DNA from: Candidatus Uhrbacteria bacterium
Lineage (GTDB): Bacteria > Patescibacteriota > Patescibacteriia > 2-12-FULL-60-25
Reading direction: 5' to 3'
Assembly (NCBI GenBank): GCA_023246325.1
Contig: JAHFIO010000024.1
Coordinates: 1-9,977 of the forward strand
DNA length: 9,977 bases
Position numbers and translations under genes: made by a program. The notes under the pieces are model-generated. The model worked only from the letters and a program-made list of their open reading frames with translations, was not told where the DNA came from and did not search any database. Shown here piece by piece: positions 1 to 6,719 of this stretch (the first letter of the stretch is position 1; each line of letters opens with the position of its first letter).

Positions 1-2
1 TT

Positions 3-113
3 ATTTGGCGAGTAGATATTGGAAACACCTCTATAACCACTTTGATTCACGATCAAAATGGATGGTTTCTAAAGCGCTTGAATGCGACACCGCATTTGGA
101 TAAAAAATTCTAA
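3..113 (+). CDS. Histidine phosphatase family (phosphoglycerate mutase-like) protein, C-terminal fragment
   Basis: Only the last 36 codons are present; the rest lies left of the window. The visible tail has the layout of the C-terminus of the histidine-phosphatase/phosphoglycerate-mutase superfamily: a strand with an N-T-S-I-T motif near residues 8-12, a short turn, then G-W-F-L-K-R-L-N and a final H-L, as in the family pattern 'NTSxTxL...GW.L..LN...HL'. Of the three plus-strand frames, this one gives a family-like tail; another open frame ending further left gives no recognisable pattern. The catalytic RHG motif would be outside the window, so activity and substrate cannot be judged. The TAA stop runs straight into a strong terminator, so this is the last gene of its transcript. 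Assignment rests on a short stretch and is tentative. Confidence 0.6.
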   Translation: MWRVDIGNTSITTLIHDQNGWFLKRLNATPHLDKKF

Positions 114-138
114 TCCTGCCGAAAAAGCAGGATTTTTT
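112..138 (+). terminator. Rho-independent terminator after the phosphatase fragment
   Basis: Perfect 8-bp stem AATCCTGC (112-119) / GCAGGATT (127-134) with a 7-base loop CGAAAAA, running into six T residues (133-138). The stem begins inside the stop codon of the upstream gene. It separates that gene from the next plus-strand gene, which must therefore have its own promoter. Confidence 0.85.
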
Positions 139-147
139 ATTTAGGAG

Positions 148-153
148 TATACT
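148..153 (+). promoter_or_regulatory. -10 box placed for a leaderless transcript of the DUF2127-type gene
   Basis: TATACT at 148-153 puts the expected +1 (seven bases beyond the last base of the box) at 160, the A of the ATG. No convincing -35 hexamer is seen at 16-18 bp spacing, where the terminator stem lies. An AGGAG at 143-147 is 12 bases from the ATG, long for a Shine-Dalgarno, and would lie upstream of the predicted start site. The same -10/start arrangement recurs at three other genes in the window. Confidence 0.4.
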
Positions 154-159
154 ATATAC

Positions 160-663
160 ATGCCGCACCGCTCTTTACGGGAATATCATCAAAAAGCTCG
201 TGATACATTCGAGTTACATTTTTTTGATAGACCATTAGGACTTTTATTGGTTATAGGATATAAAGCTATTTGGGGTTTAGCATCTGTGACTTCTGGTATT
301 TTCGTTATACTGCAAATACCAAATTATGCCGTAGCATTATCCAACGATACACAAGATTTATTCTGGCGCTGGATATTTGAAAAATTTGCACTATATCACT
401 TAAACCCAAGCACCTTTAGTACAGTTATAATTGGGTTAGGTATAACAAAAATTCTTCTTGCAATTTGCTTATGGTATCGTTTTCAGTTGATTCGTGATAT
501 TGGTTTAGCTTTTTTTAGTGCAATGGGAATATATGGCATCTATCATGCCACTACTCACTTTTCTCTTATTACAAGCTTTGCTTTATTTGTAGATATCTGC
601 GCGGTTCTTTATTTTTGGAAAATACTCCCCATACATTTAACAAAAGAACATATTTATGAATGA
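160..663 (+). CDS. DUF2127-type integral membrane protein
   Basis: A 167-residue protein with about four hydrophobic segments: residues ~27-50 (starting with the R-P-L-G-L-L-L stretch), ~85-106, ~112-130 and ~133-152. The K-A-I-W-G-L-A motif in the first helix, the charged linker between helices 1 and 2, and the last three closely packed helices with I-Y-G-I-Y-H match the general pattern of DUF2127 proteins, small membrane proteins of unknown function. The N-terminal 25 residues are charged and probably cytoplasmic. It sits between a terminator and a convergent gene whose stop codon it overlaps by 10 bp (654-663), so it is monocistronic. The start is chosen because it is the first ATG after the terminator and is aligned with a -10 box. 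No function can be inferred from context; the family call comes from pattern memory, not a search. Confidence 0.75.
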   Translation: MPHRSLREYHQKARDTFELHFFDRPLGLLLVIGYKAIWGLASVTSGIFVILQIPNYAVALSNDTQDLFWRWIFEKFALYHLNPSTFSTVIIGLGITKILLAICLWYRFQLIRDIGLAFFSAMGIYGIYHATTHFSLITSFALFVDICAVLYFWKILPIHLTKEHIYE

Positions 664-1991
664 TGGTTTTTTTTCAATACTCCATTTTCCCATTGATATA
701 ATCCTCCGCTCAAATTCCCAGCATCCTGCCGTGTAAGCCAAATAACTGGTCGACCAGTAGAAAGAGGCTTCGTACATTCAATATCCAAAAATCTTGGTGT
801 CCATGTTCCGCTATTACCGATAAATTTTTCATTTTGCCATATACCAAATGCAGCGTGCGTATGACCAAAAACAATAGCCGGCACCTTATATATGTCCGAA
901 ATATTTCTTTCACATGCATTCACTCGAGCGAAAATACTATTCAATGATTCATTTTTTGGCAAGATATAATGATATATGGATAAGACTATGCATGAAGCAA
1001 TAGCTGTTTTTAACATGAGATATTCCCCTGAAAAAGTAAGAGTAAAAACCATAAGTGCACACACAACGATACAAAGTGTCAGATAATCTAAATGTAATTC
1101 ACGTAAAACACGAATACGTGCATCTTCTGATGGTTTTGCAAATTCCAATATATGCTTTCGTAATAATTCTCTAGAAATTTTCGTTTCCGTATACGCCTCT
1201 TCAAGCATACGTCCTAATAGACGCTCATCTATATGTGTACGACTTTTCCATGTTGTAACAAAAGTTCGTACCGAACCTTTCATCCAGGCAAATATAAGCG
1301 ATCGTTTTGTTAAAAAATAATGCTGCACCCAATGTGAAATATATTCTGAAAAAGAAAGCATGAACGAATTATCAACATGCGGATTAAAAAAACCCATTCT
1401 ACTTACCAAATGCCTACACGTGAGCGAACCAAGTGTGGGTTGAATATTTTTTCCCGTATCATCAAATGGAAATGCGGGATATCGATAACACGTATATGAA
1501 TCATATTGATTTCCATGTTCAATATGAATTTTATTAGGTGAAATATAAAACCAATTTCTAAATATAATATTGTGAGAAATTTTTGTACGTAATATAGTAC
1601 GTACACCTTCAAATATAAGTTGCGTATCATGATTACCAGAAATAAAAACAAGTCGATGTCCTGCCGAATGTAATTTGCGCAATGCAGCTATAAATACTGT
1701 ATGATCTTGCAAGATACGTTTCATAGTTTCAATCGCATGCTCTTCTGAACGAGCACAATCATCATATAATACTTCTCCATCTATAATAGGCAAAACATCA
1801 AAATCAAATATATCACCATTTAAAACAAGTTCAACGCTTTTCGGCTCTGCCGTGGCACATATATACTCTACAAGCTGAGAAAAATCTGTATCTGGAAAAT
1901 ACTTTTTTTGTCTATATCGTAACCATAACCCATTGCCAGGCATAGCCTCACATAAGTGAATATCAGAAATGACTATAGTATGTATGGTCAT
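654..1991 (-). CDS. Calcineurin-like metallophosphoesterase with an internal transmembrane hairpin
   Basis: This 445-residue protein carries the full metallophosphoesterase signature: S-D-I-H (9-12), G-D-I-F-D (59-63), G-N-H-D (119-122), E-H-G-N (158-161) and G-H-T-H (376-379). These supply the Asp, His and Asn ligands of the usual dinuclear metal centre, so hydrolysis of a phosphomono- or diester is expected. It is much longer than a minimal domain (~250). The extra length lies between the fourth and fifth motifs: a basic helical region (~200-295) and two hydrophobic segments (~303-320 and ~326-343), a likely membrane hairpin. LpxH-type hydrolases carry a lid at a comparable place, but no lipid A genes are seen here, so the substrate is unknown. 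The start ATG directly abuts the stop of the upstream DUF1761-type gene, indicating co-transcription. Its 3' end overlaps the convergent neighbour by 10 bp, leaving no room for a dedicated terminator. Confidence 0.88.
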   Translation of the reverse strand: MTIHTIVISDIHLCEAMPGNGLWLRYRQKKYFPDTDFSQLVEYICATAEPKSVELVLNGDIFDFDVLPIIDGEVLYDDCARSEEHAIETMKRILQDHTVFIAALRKLHSAGHRLVFISGNHDTQLIFEGVRTILRTKISHNIIFRNWFYISPNKIHIEHGNQYDSYTCYRYPAFPFDDTGKNIQPTLGSLTCRHLVSRMGFFNPHVDNSFMLSFSEYISHWVQHYFLTKRSLIFAWMKGSVRTFVTTWKSRTHIDERLLGRMLEEAYTETKISRELLRKHILEFAKPSEDARIRVLRELHLDYLTLCIVVCALMVFTLTFSGEYLMLKTAIASCIVLSIYHYILPKNESLNSIFARVNACERNISDIYKVPAIVFGHTHAAFGIWQNEKFIGNSGTWTPRFLDIECTKPLSTGRPVIWLTRQDAGNLSGGLYQWENGVLKKNHHS

Positions 1992-2417
1992 TTATTTCCA
2001 AAACGACAGGATAATTCCCATAAGAAATAGCTCAACAAAATAAAATGAAATAGTAATCATCCATAGTTTTATCGGCTGTTTACCCCAAAGCACTTCCGAC
2101 ATTGATACCGGAACCATAAAACCAAGCCAGACCCACAGTGCAGTCATAAAAGAATCAAAAATTGAAACCGCCACTATTCGTGTATGTGCTAAAACAAATG
2201 CCATAACCAGCGCACCAATATATGTGATGGCGTACTTACGTGCCATACCACTTTTTATCATACCCTGTTTTTTAAACTCATCTACCTTTTCTTGAGTCAT
2301 CCCCGTTAACTTCATATATTGCTTACCAAATAAAGCACCAAACCAAATTGAACCTAATACAAATCCTGCAAGTGAAGCGAGAAATACGGCGAAATAATTC
2401 AATGGAACAAAAGGCAT
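1992..2417 (-). CDS. DUF1761-type integral membrane protein
   Basis: About 141 residues from the chosen ATG, with four predicted membrane helices. The first, N-Y-F-A-V-F-L-A-S-L-A-G-F-V-L-G-S-I-W-F-G, followed by L-F-G-K, is the characteristic opening of DUF1761 proteins, a small membrane family of unknown function. A charged loop with G-M-T-Q-E-K-V follows, then three further hydrophobic stretches. The frame stays open to a GTG at 2453, which would add 12 residues. The ATG at 2417 is preferred because family members begin just before the N-Y/N-W motif and because a plausible promoter lies between the two candidates. Neither start has a Shine-Dalgarno. The stop is immediately followed by the ATG of the metallophosphoesterase gene, so the two form an operon. 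Any functional link between them is unknown. Confidence 0.78.
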   Translation of the reverse strand: MPFVPLNYFAVFLASLAGFVLGSIWFGALFGKQYMKLTGMTQEKVDEFKKQGMIKSGMARKYAITYIGALVMAFVLAHTRIVAVSIFDSFMTALWVWLGFMVPVSMSEVLWGKQPIKLWMITISFYFVELFLMGIILSFWK

Positions 2418-2433
2418 AAAAAAAATATAATGA

Positions 2434-2462
2434 ATAATATAAAGAGTATACACATACTACAA
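2434..2462 (-). promoter_or_regulatory. Candidate promoter of the DUF1761-metallophosphoesterase operon
   Basis: Reading the minus strand, TTGTAG (2462-2457), a 17-bp spacer, then TATTAT (2439-2434). The expected start of transcription is near 2427, ten bases before the ATG at 2417 and downstream of the alternative GTG at 2453. A promoter is required here because the cold-shock gene upstream ends in a terminator. The region is so AT-rich that chance matches are likely. Confidence 0.3.
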
Positions 2463-2496
2463 TAAAAAAACACTCCGATATTACTCGGAGTGTTTT
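2461..2496 (-). terminator. Rho-independent terminator of the cold-shock gene
   Basis: Perfect 12-bp stem with arms at 2467-2478 and 2485-2496 (core CACTCCGA / TCGGAGTG) and a 6-base loop. On the minus strand it is followed by a run of T residues. It starts six bases beyond the stop codon of the cold-shock gene. There is no T tract on the plus side, so it acts in the minus direction only. Confidence 0.9.
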
Positions 2497-2502
2497 AAAA
2501 GC

Positions 2503-2700
2503 TTATGCTTTTGAAACATTGACTGCGCGTGGACCCTTGTCTGACTGTTCAATGTCGAATGACACAGTGTCACCTTCACGAAGATCATCGAAAGCTACGC
2601 CATTCAATGCGGATGTGTGAAAAAACACATCTTTATCTTGACCGTCTGGAGTGATGAAGCCAAAACCACGATCGGTTTTGTTTTTAATCTTTCCTTGCAT
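2503..2700 (-). CDS. Cold-shock domain protein (CspA family)
   Basis: A 65-residue single cold-shock domain, the normal length for CspA-type RNA/ssDNA-binding proteins that melt RNA structure and act as chaperones in cold or stress. The RNP1 motif G-F-G-F-I and the RNP2 motif V-F-F-H are intact, followed by the usual G-D-x-V-S-F-D and a K-G-P-R-A-V-N-V ending. The frame extends upstream to an ATG at 2733, but the family starts at the ATG at 2700 (M-Q-G-K-I-K), and the extra 11 residues resemble nothing in the family. A promoter with expected +1 at 2703 also supports the shorter form. The gene is monocistronic, bounded by its own promoter and terminator. Unlike classical cspA, it appears to have almost no 5' leader, so a cold-sensing leader RNA is unlikely. 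Confidence 0.95.
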   Translation of the reverse strand: MQGKIKNKTDRGFGFITPDGQDKDVFFHTSALNGVAFDDLREGDTVSFDIEQSDKGPRAVNVSKA

Positions 2701-2709
2701 ATTGGTATG

Positions 2710-2737
2710 ATTGTATAAAGAGTTATGCTGCACACAA
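2710..2737 (-). promoter_or_regulatory. Promoter of the cold-shock gene, nearly leaderless
   Basis: On the minus strand, TTGTGT (2737-2732), 16-bp spacer, TACAAT (2715-2710). Expected +1 is 2703, giving a 3-base leader before the ATG at 2700. No Shine-Dalgarno precedes that ATG, consistent with leaderless-type initiation. Confidence 0.5.
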
Positions 2738-2835
2738 GGCTTACTTATGCGACTTTTTGTAGAAAATCGACGTATTTCAACTCAAGTCCTGATATACTAA
2801 CACATTTTCAAACTTTTGGCAAGGGCAGGATGGAG

Positions 2836-4617
2836 TTAGAGAATAATTCTCACGCCTCCAAATTGGTCATATGAAAAAGTATGATGTTCGTGAATAGAGC
2901 CTATAAAAACTTTATTCAGAGGCACGTGATGTTGTGATGCAAATTTGCGAACCGTATCTGGAGAAAATTTGCTCTTGATAAACTGTGTATCTATACGGAA
3001 ATGTGGAAAGAAACCACTTGTCTGTATAGAATCAACTAGGTCGCGAAGACGTCGAATAAATCCCTGCGGTTGATCTCCGCAATGTATCAGCGTAATGCGA
3101 TGACCACTTTCATTTTCATGAATATAATTTAAAATACGTTGAATTTTATCAAAATTATATACAAAAACATATAGTCTCTCATGCGCATATCCTGCATATT
3201 TCTTTTCTAAAATTTTTCGTATAAAAGATATATGTGAAAAAATAATCAATAACTTTTTAACAACATCTTTTTTATATAAAACTGCAAAAACCAAAAGAAT
3301 CGCTGGAATAAAATATGTTAAAAAATATGCGGTATTTTTTGGATCAATATTTATATTGCCCATGAGCCCAATGAGCGTTGAAAACAGTGCCAGAAGAACA
3401 AACGGAAGAAACGCATGATACCCACGCTTTAAATCTGATCGCGTATGTCTTAAAATTAAATTGCTTACAGCAAATAACGACATGACACCCAAAAAACTTA
3501 TTGTATATACACCTGCAAGTGATAATAATTCACCTTTTGTGACAAGTAAAATTGACGCACACAAAAGAAAAAAAGTGAGAATAATTCTTGGATGTGATTC
3601 TTGTTTATTTACTTTTAATAAAAAACTTGGCAGACAACCATCAAGTGACATTCTATTCATTAAACCGGATACACCAACATATCCCGTTAATACAGCTCCA
3701 CACAAAACAAAAAAAGCATTAATTGAAACCCATCCAAGAAAAAATAATCCGCCCATATGATATGCGGCTTCTGCCAATACGAAATCTTTGGCTTGTGATA
3801 TACCCGGAAGTGACATGAGATGTACAACCACATATGCAATAAGTGGATTAAAAATTAAAACACCCAATGTCATATTACGTAATGTTTTTTTAAATACACC
3901 ATCCTGTTGTTCTTCTACAAAATTTGCAGAACTTTCAAATCCAGACACACCTAATAAACAAGCAGAAAATGCGAGAAAAAATGTTTGAAGTAATCCCCCA
4001 TTTTTTACAATAATCGCTGATGTCATAGATACACTTTGTACCAAATCAATCCCCGCTCCCTGTAAAATGAGATATATACCGAATACAGAAAATGACGCGA
4101 GTGTAATAATATGAAATACAAAAATTCCTGCAGCGACTTTCGCTGAATCTTTTACTCCTGATATCACAAGTAAGGCAAATAAAAACAGAATAAGAAGAAC
4201 GCACGGAAGCACCGCGCTTTGAATAAATATGCTTGAAATCGGTATAAAACCTTGATCTGATAATTTTTCTAAAAAGAAAAATAAATATTCAACACCTGTT
4301 TTTGCAGAAATAACTGCGGTTGCTATATACGATAAAATCGTCATAACCCCTGCAATAGATGCAAGTGTTTTAGACGTACCATTTAACAGTGCATTATATG
4401 CTCCTCCATTTACCGGCAATGCCTCCACGACCTCTCTATAAACTGATTTATAAAAAAATAACACCATTGCGACACATAATAAAACGATTGGTGCATATAA
4501 ACCTGCGAATATAGCTGCGATTCCTGCAACATATAATGCAGAAGACAGAATATCATTTCCACAGATAGCTGTAGAATAAAATTCACCTAATTTTTGATGT
4601 TTTTTGTGAGAGGACAT
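2836..4617 (-). CDS. APC-family amino-acid permease with a C-terminal cytoplasmic domain
   Basis: A 593-residue protein. Residues ~10-465 form about twelve hydrophobic helices with the layout of amino acid-polyamine-organocation transporters: an N-terminal L-G-E-F-Y-S-T-A-I-C-G motif before helix 1, V-V-E-A-L-P-V-N-G-G-A-Y-N after helix 2, and S-A-K-T-G-V-E-Y near helix 3. It probably imports amino acids by cation symport or exchange; the substrate cannot be read from sequence. From residue ~475 to the end lies a soluble domain of about 115 residues with alternating strands and helices (L-Y-V-F-V-Y, R-I-T-L-I-H-C-G-D, V-F-I-G-S), possibly universal-stress-protein-like and regulatory. It is the last gene of a three-gene unit, 33 bp after the small hypothetical gene. 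An extended -10 in that gap may add expression. No clear terminator follows the stop. Confidence 0.87.
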   Translation of the reverse strand: MSSHKKHQKLGEFYSTAICGNDILSSALYVAGIAAIFAGLYAPIVLLCVAMVLFFYKSVYREVVEALPVNGGAYNALLNGTSKTLASIAGVMTILSYIATAVISAKTGVEYLFFFLEKLSDQGFIPISSIFIQSAVLPCVLLILFLFALLVISGVKDSAKVAAGIFVFHIITLASFSVFGIYLILQGAGIDLVQSVSMTSAIIVKNGGLLQTFFLAFSACLLGVSGFESSANFVEEQQDGVFKKTLRNMTLGVLIFNPLIAYVVVHLMSLPGISQAKDFVLAEAAYHMGGLFFLGWVSINAFFVLCGAVLTGYVGVSGLMNRMSLDGCLPSFLLKVNKQESHPRIILTFFLLCASILLVTKGELLSLAGVYTISFLGVMSLFAVSNLILRHTRSDLKRGYHAFLPFVLLALFSTLIGLMGNINIDPKNTAYFLTYFIPAILLVFAVLYKKDVVKKLLIIFSHISFIRKILEKKYAGYAHERLYVFVYNFDKIQRILNYIHENESGHRITLIHCGDQPQGFIRRLRDLVDSIQTSGFFPHFRIDTQFIKSKFSPDTVRKFASQHHVPLNKVFIGSIHEHHTFSYDQFGGVRIIL

Positions 4618-4639
4618 ATAAAGTACAGTATGTACCTCT

Positions 4640-4648
4640 AGTATATCA
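4640..4648 (-). promoter_or_regulatory. Possible extended -10 promoter ahead of the permease
   Basis: On the minus strand TGATATACT (4648-4640) is an extended -10 (TGN plus TATACT), with expected +1 near 4633 and a 16-base leader to the ATG at 4617. No good -35 is seen, which extended -10 promoters tolerate. The leader contains a small inverted repeat, GTACA / TGTAC (4623-4635). No Shine-Dalgarno lies at usable spacing. Confidence 0.3.
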
Positions 4649-4650
4649 CA

Positions 4651-5088
4651 TTATACTATTAATTCGAGTTGTTTTTTTATTTCTTCTATTTGATGAGAGC
4701 TCATTTTACTCAATGCATGTATAAGCGATATTTTTTCTTCAAGTTCTAGTGGTAAAGAAAAAATATTTTTTACACAAATGGTCATTTCAAACGTAAGCGG
4801 CATAATATCAAAACCACTAGATTCTGCCCAGAGTATACAGGCCGTATACGCATCCCCGCTCACCATAGACACACGGTGTTCAAATAAAATATGCTGAGAT
4901 ACAGAATTTTTAATTTCCACTATTTCTTTTAAACTAGGTATTCCTTTTTCACATAATTCTAAGATAATTTTATTCATAAACAATTCTGTATCCTGCAGAT
5001 AGTCTACTCCTGAATATACACCATGAGTAAACGTAAGTATTCCACATATACTCTGTTGTCTATCGCCTATATACAAAAATTGTTTCAT
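4651..5088 (-). CDS. Hypothetical soluble protein of 145 residues
   Basis: I do not recognise this protein. It is acidic overall, without a signal peptide or membrane helix. The pattern is alternating: strands near residues 2-7 (Q-F-L-Y-I-G-D) and 16-24, a helix near 36-49 with E-L-C-E-K-G, more mixed segments, a strand rich in hydrophobic residues near 96-107, and a charged C-terminal helix (~118-143) ending in I-E-E-I-K-K-Q-L-E. Four cysteines are scattered with no zinc-binding spacing. The gene lies one base downstream of the metalloprotease-like gene and 33 bp upstream of the permease, so it is translated from the middle of that operon. This tight packing, a normal codon pattern for the region and a plausible protein composition support a real gene. 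Its role, perhaps a partner of the flanking proteins, is unknown. Confidence 0.7.
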   Translation of the reverse strand: MKQFLYIGDRQQSICGILTFTHGVYSGVDYLQDTELFMNKIILELCEKGIPSLKEIVEIKNSVSQHILFEHRVSMVSGDAYTACILWAESSGFDIMPLTFEMTICVKNIFSLPLELEEKISLIHALSKMSSHQIEEIKKQLELIV

Positions 5089-5089
5089 A

Positions 5090-6616
5090 TTATTTCGTTG
5101 AATGAGTAGGTGCTTTTGTTTGCGCCGTTTGAATCATGTGATTCGCGATTTCCATGCATTCTTTTTTTTCTTCTGGCGTTAATTTTTTAAACAATGTATC
5201 AAATGCCTCAATCGTTCCATTCCCAGAATGTAAATGAAAAGAATTCCCATATGCATTTCTCACATGCATACGATTTGCTCGCGAAAAAAGAGCGTCCTGT
5301 ACGATGCTGTTCAATAACGCTTTCATATGTAAAATTTTTATATTTTCTGTATCCACTCGATCAATAGAAACTAATACATATCGCAAATCCGGACTTACAT
5401 CTAAACCGGATATTCGTTTTATTTGATAATACATATCATCCTCATTCATCGTAGTATCATGCAATATACCAAGTAATTTTTTAGATAGCTCACGCTGAAG
5501 CATTTGTTTTTCTAGCATCCTGCCAAATTGAATATATTGTACTTGATCATGCATTTCAGATAATAATATCTCTCTTTTTTTTGCTGCATCCCATGGCTTA
5601 AATCCAGGAGCAGTCATTTCTAAGTGTGTACGTATTAAATTCACAGAATGAACCGCGCCTTCATGACTTGCGTGATATCTCGTTTGTAATCTATTCATAA
5701 ATTCTTCCCCCCATGACTCCCAATCATCTCCATATTGAAATTTCAATGCTTCTCGCATAAGTTCAGCGAAAAATTCAATTCGCTTTATATGCAATTGATT
5801 TTTTTGCTGACTCGCATCTATTGGCATCACTTCTTCCGGATAATTAAATTTTGGACGTCCCTCCTCATTCACGGCCATAAGATTTAAATACATAAGTGTC
5901 AAAACTTGTTCGGAATTTAAATTTGGTGCTGAAACAAAATCTGCTCCATGTGCTAATTCATGTAATGCGGTATCAAATAATTGATACAAAACATATGAAT
6001 GCATTTCTGTTTCTTTTTTATTCAATTTTTCAGATGTAAACTCAATAGTCACTTGATTCCCATCACCCGGTATTTCACAATGACCATATTCCACTTGACC
6101 TTCAAAACCCTTATACCCCATTGGCACATAATGTGGATTTACTTTAAATGTTTTCAAATGCCCATGTGCCCACCACGCTTCTGGTATTGTTTCTTGAAAA
6201 AATTGTTTTACCAATTTTAGATCGACATCCAAAGCTTCAAATCCTTGTATATCCATACTTTGACCTTCAAACTCATGTGCACGTTTTGCAATTTGTTGTT
6301 GCATATGTATATCTGCAGCAACAACATCCTTACCATATGCATCATTCAAATTATGTAACATCACTTGATTACTAGGAAGATGCCGATACAATGATGTTTG
6401 CGGCCTTGTTTCTGCATGAACCGCGCGCAAATCACCTTCCTCAAATTTCAAACCTCCTGCACACCCCTCTAAAGAAGCGATACCAGTTGATAGTAAAAAT
6501 GCTCGAAATATTTTCGAGCGCATCGCAGCTTGCGTCATTTTTTTTAAAACCGAATTACGTGGATCTTCTTTTATTTCACCCCCTTGTTTCGGCAGGATAC
6601 GTTCAAACGGATTCAT
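5090..6616 (-). CDS. Predicted lipoprotein with an HExxH zinc-metallopeptidase motif
   Basis: A 508-residue protein. Residues ~23-51 are basic then hydrophobic (R-S-K-I-F-R-A-F-L-L-S-T-G-I-A-S) and end at L-E-G-C, a lipobox-like site with Cys52; Glu at -2 is unusual, so lipidation is probable rather than certain. H219-E-L-A-H223 is a canonical zinc-binding HExxH, followed by G-A-D-F. A helix with E281-F-F-A-E285 lies about 60 residues on and could give the third ligand, as in gluzincin-type proteases. The middle (~120-300) is the likely catalytic domain; the C-terminal ~200 residues are helical and unrecognised. An extracytoplasmic, membrane-tethered peptidase is inferred. The first ATG is kept because a promoter places +1 four bases upstream; internal ATGs at residues 27 and 32 would give a shorter, more typical signal peptide. 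It heads an operon with the 145-residue protein and the permease. Confidence 0.7.
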   Translation of the reverse strand: MNPFERILPKQGGEIKEDPRNSVLKKMTQAAMRSKIFRAFLLSTGIASLEGCAGGLKFEEGDLRAVHAETRPQTSLYRHLPSNQVMLHNLNDAYGKDVVAADIHMQQQIAKRAHEFEGQSMDIQGFEALDVDLKLVKQFFQETIPEAWWAHGHLKTFKVNPHYVPMGYKGFEGQVEYGHCEIPGDGNQVTIEFTSEKLNKKETEMHSYVLYQLFDTALHELAHGADFVSAPNLNSEQVLTLMYLNLMAVNEEGRPKFNYPEEVMPIDASQQKNQLHIKRIEFFAELMREALKFQYGDDWESWGEEFMNRLQTRYHASHEGAVHSVNLIRTHLEMTAPGFKPWDAAKKREILLSEMHDQVQYIQFGRMLEKQMLQRELSKKLLGILHDTTMNEDDMYYQIKRISGLDVSPDLRYVLVSIDRVDTENIKILHMKALLNSIVQDALFSRANRMHVRNAYGNSFHLHSGNGTIEAFDTLFKKLTPEEKKECMEIANHMIQTAQTKAPTHSTK

Positions 6617-6626
6617 ACTAAATCAC

Positions 6627-6655
6627 AGTATAAACTACCATGCATGAATATACAA
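6627..6655 (-). promoter_or_regulatory. Promoter of the metalloprotease-permease operon, nearly leaderless
   Basis: On the minus strand, TTGTAT (6655-6650), 17-bp spacer, TATACT (6632-6627). Expected +1 is 6620, only four bases before the ATG at 6616. No Shine-Dalgarno is available in that leader. Confidence 0.6.
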
Positions 6656-6657
6656 TT

Positions 6658-6684
6658 TATGTATTCATCATTATGGAATACATA
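6658..6684. promoter_or_regulatory. Inverted repeat between divergent promoters, candidate operator
   Basis: Perfect 9-bp arms TATGTATTC (6658-6666) and GAATACATA (6676-6684) separated by 9 bp, so the arm centres lie 18 bp apart. The element begins three bases beyond the minus-strand -35 and ends one base before the plus-strand -35. A third, partial half-site with the same core, ATGAATA, lies at 6644-6650 inside the minus promoter spacer. This placement suits a dimeric regulator acting on both promoters, but the arms are AT-rich. Confidence 0.4.
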
Positions 6685-6713
6685 TTGAAAAATTTATAAA
6701 ATAAGCGTATGAT
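6685..6713 (+). promoter_or_regulatory. Promoter of the small membrane protein gene, leaderless
   Basis: TTGAAA (6685-6690), 17-bp spacer, TATGAT (6708-6713). Expected +1 falls exactly on 6720, the A of the ATG. Both hexamers and the spacing are close to the sigma-70 consensus, making this one of the clearest promoters in the window. Confidence 0.6.
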
Positions 6714-6719
6714 ATACAT

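Noticed and set aside
661..663. TGA as a glycine codon, as in some Patescibacteria lineages
   Set aside because: TGA ends the DUF2127-type gene at a sensible length, no conserved domain needs read-through of a TGA, and glycines are encoded normally.
2418..2453. GTG start giving 12 more residues to the DUF1761-type protein
   Set aside because: No Shine-Dalgarno, the extra residues precede the family's usual start, and the best promoter candidate overlaps them.
2701..2733. Longer start for the cold-shock protein
   Set aside because: The 11 extra residues do not fit the family, and the promoter -10 lies within this stretch, so it would not be transcribed.
2792..2799. TATACT-like -10 box on the plus strand ahead of the permease 3' end
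   Set aside because: No -35 at proper spacing and no plus-strand gene follows; it would only give an antisense transcript, for which there is no other evidence.
4623..4635. GTACA / TGTAC inverted repeat in the permease leader as an operator or terminator
   Set aside because: Five-base arms in AT-rich sequence are expected by chance, and there is no T tract.
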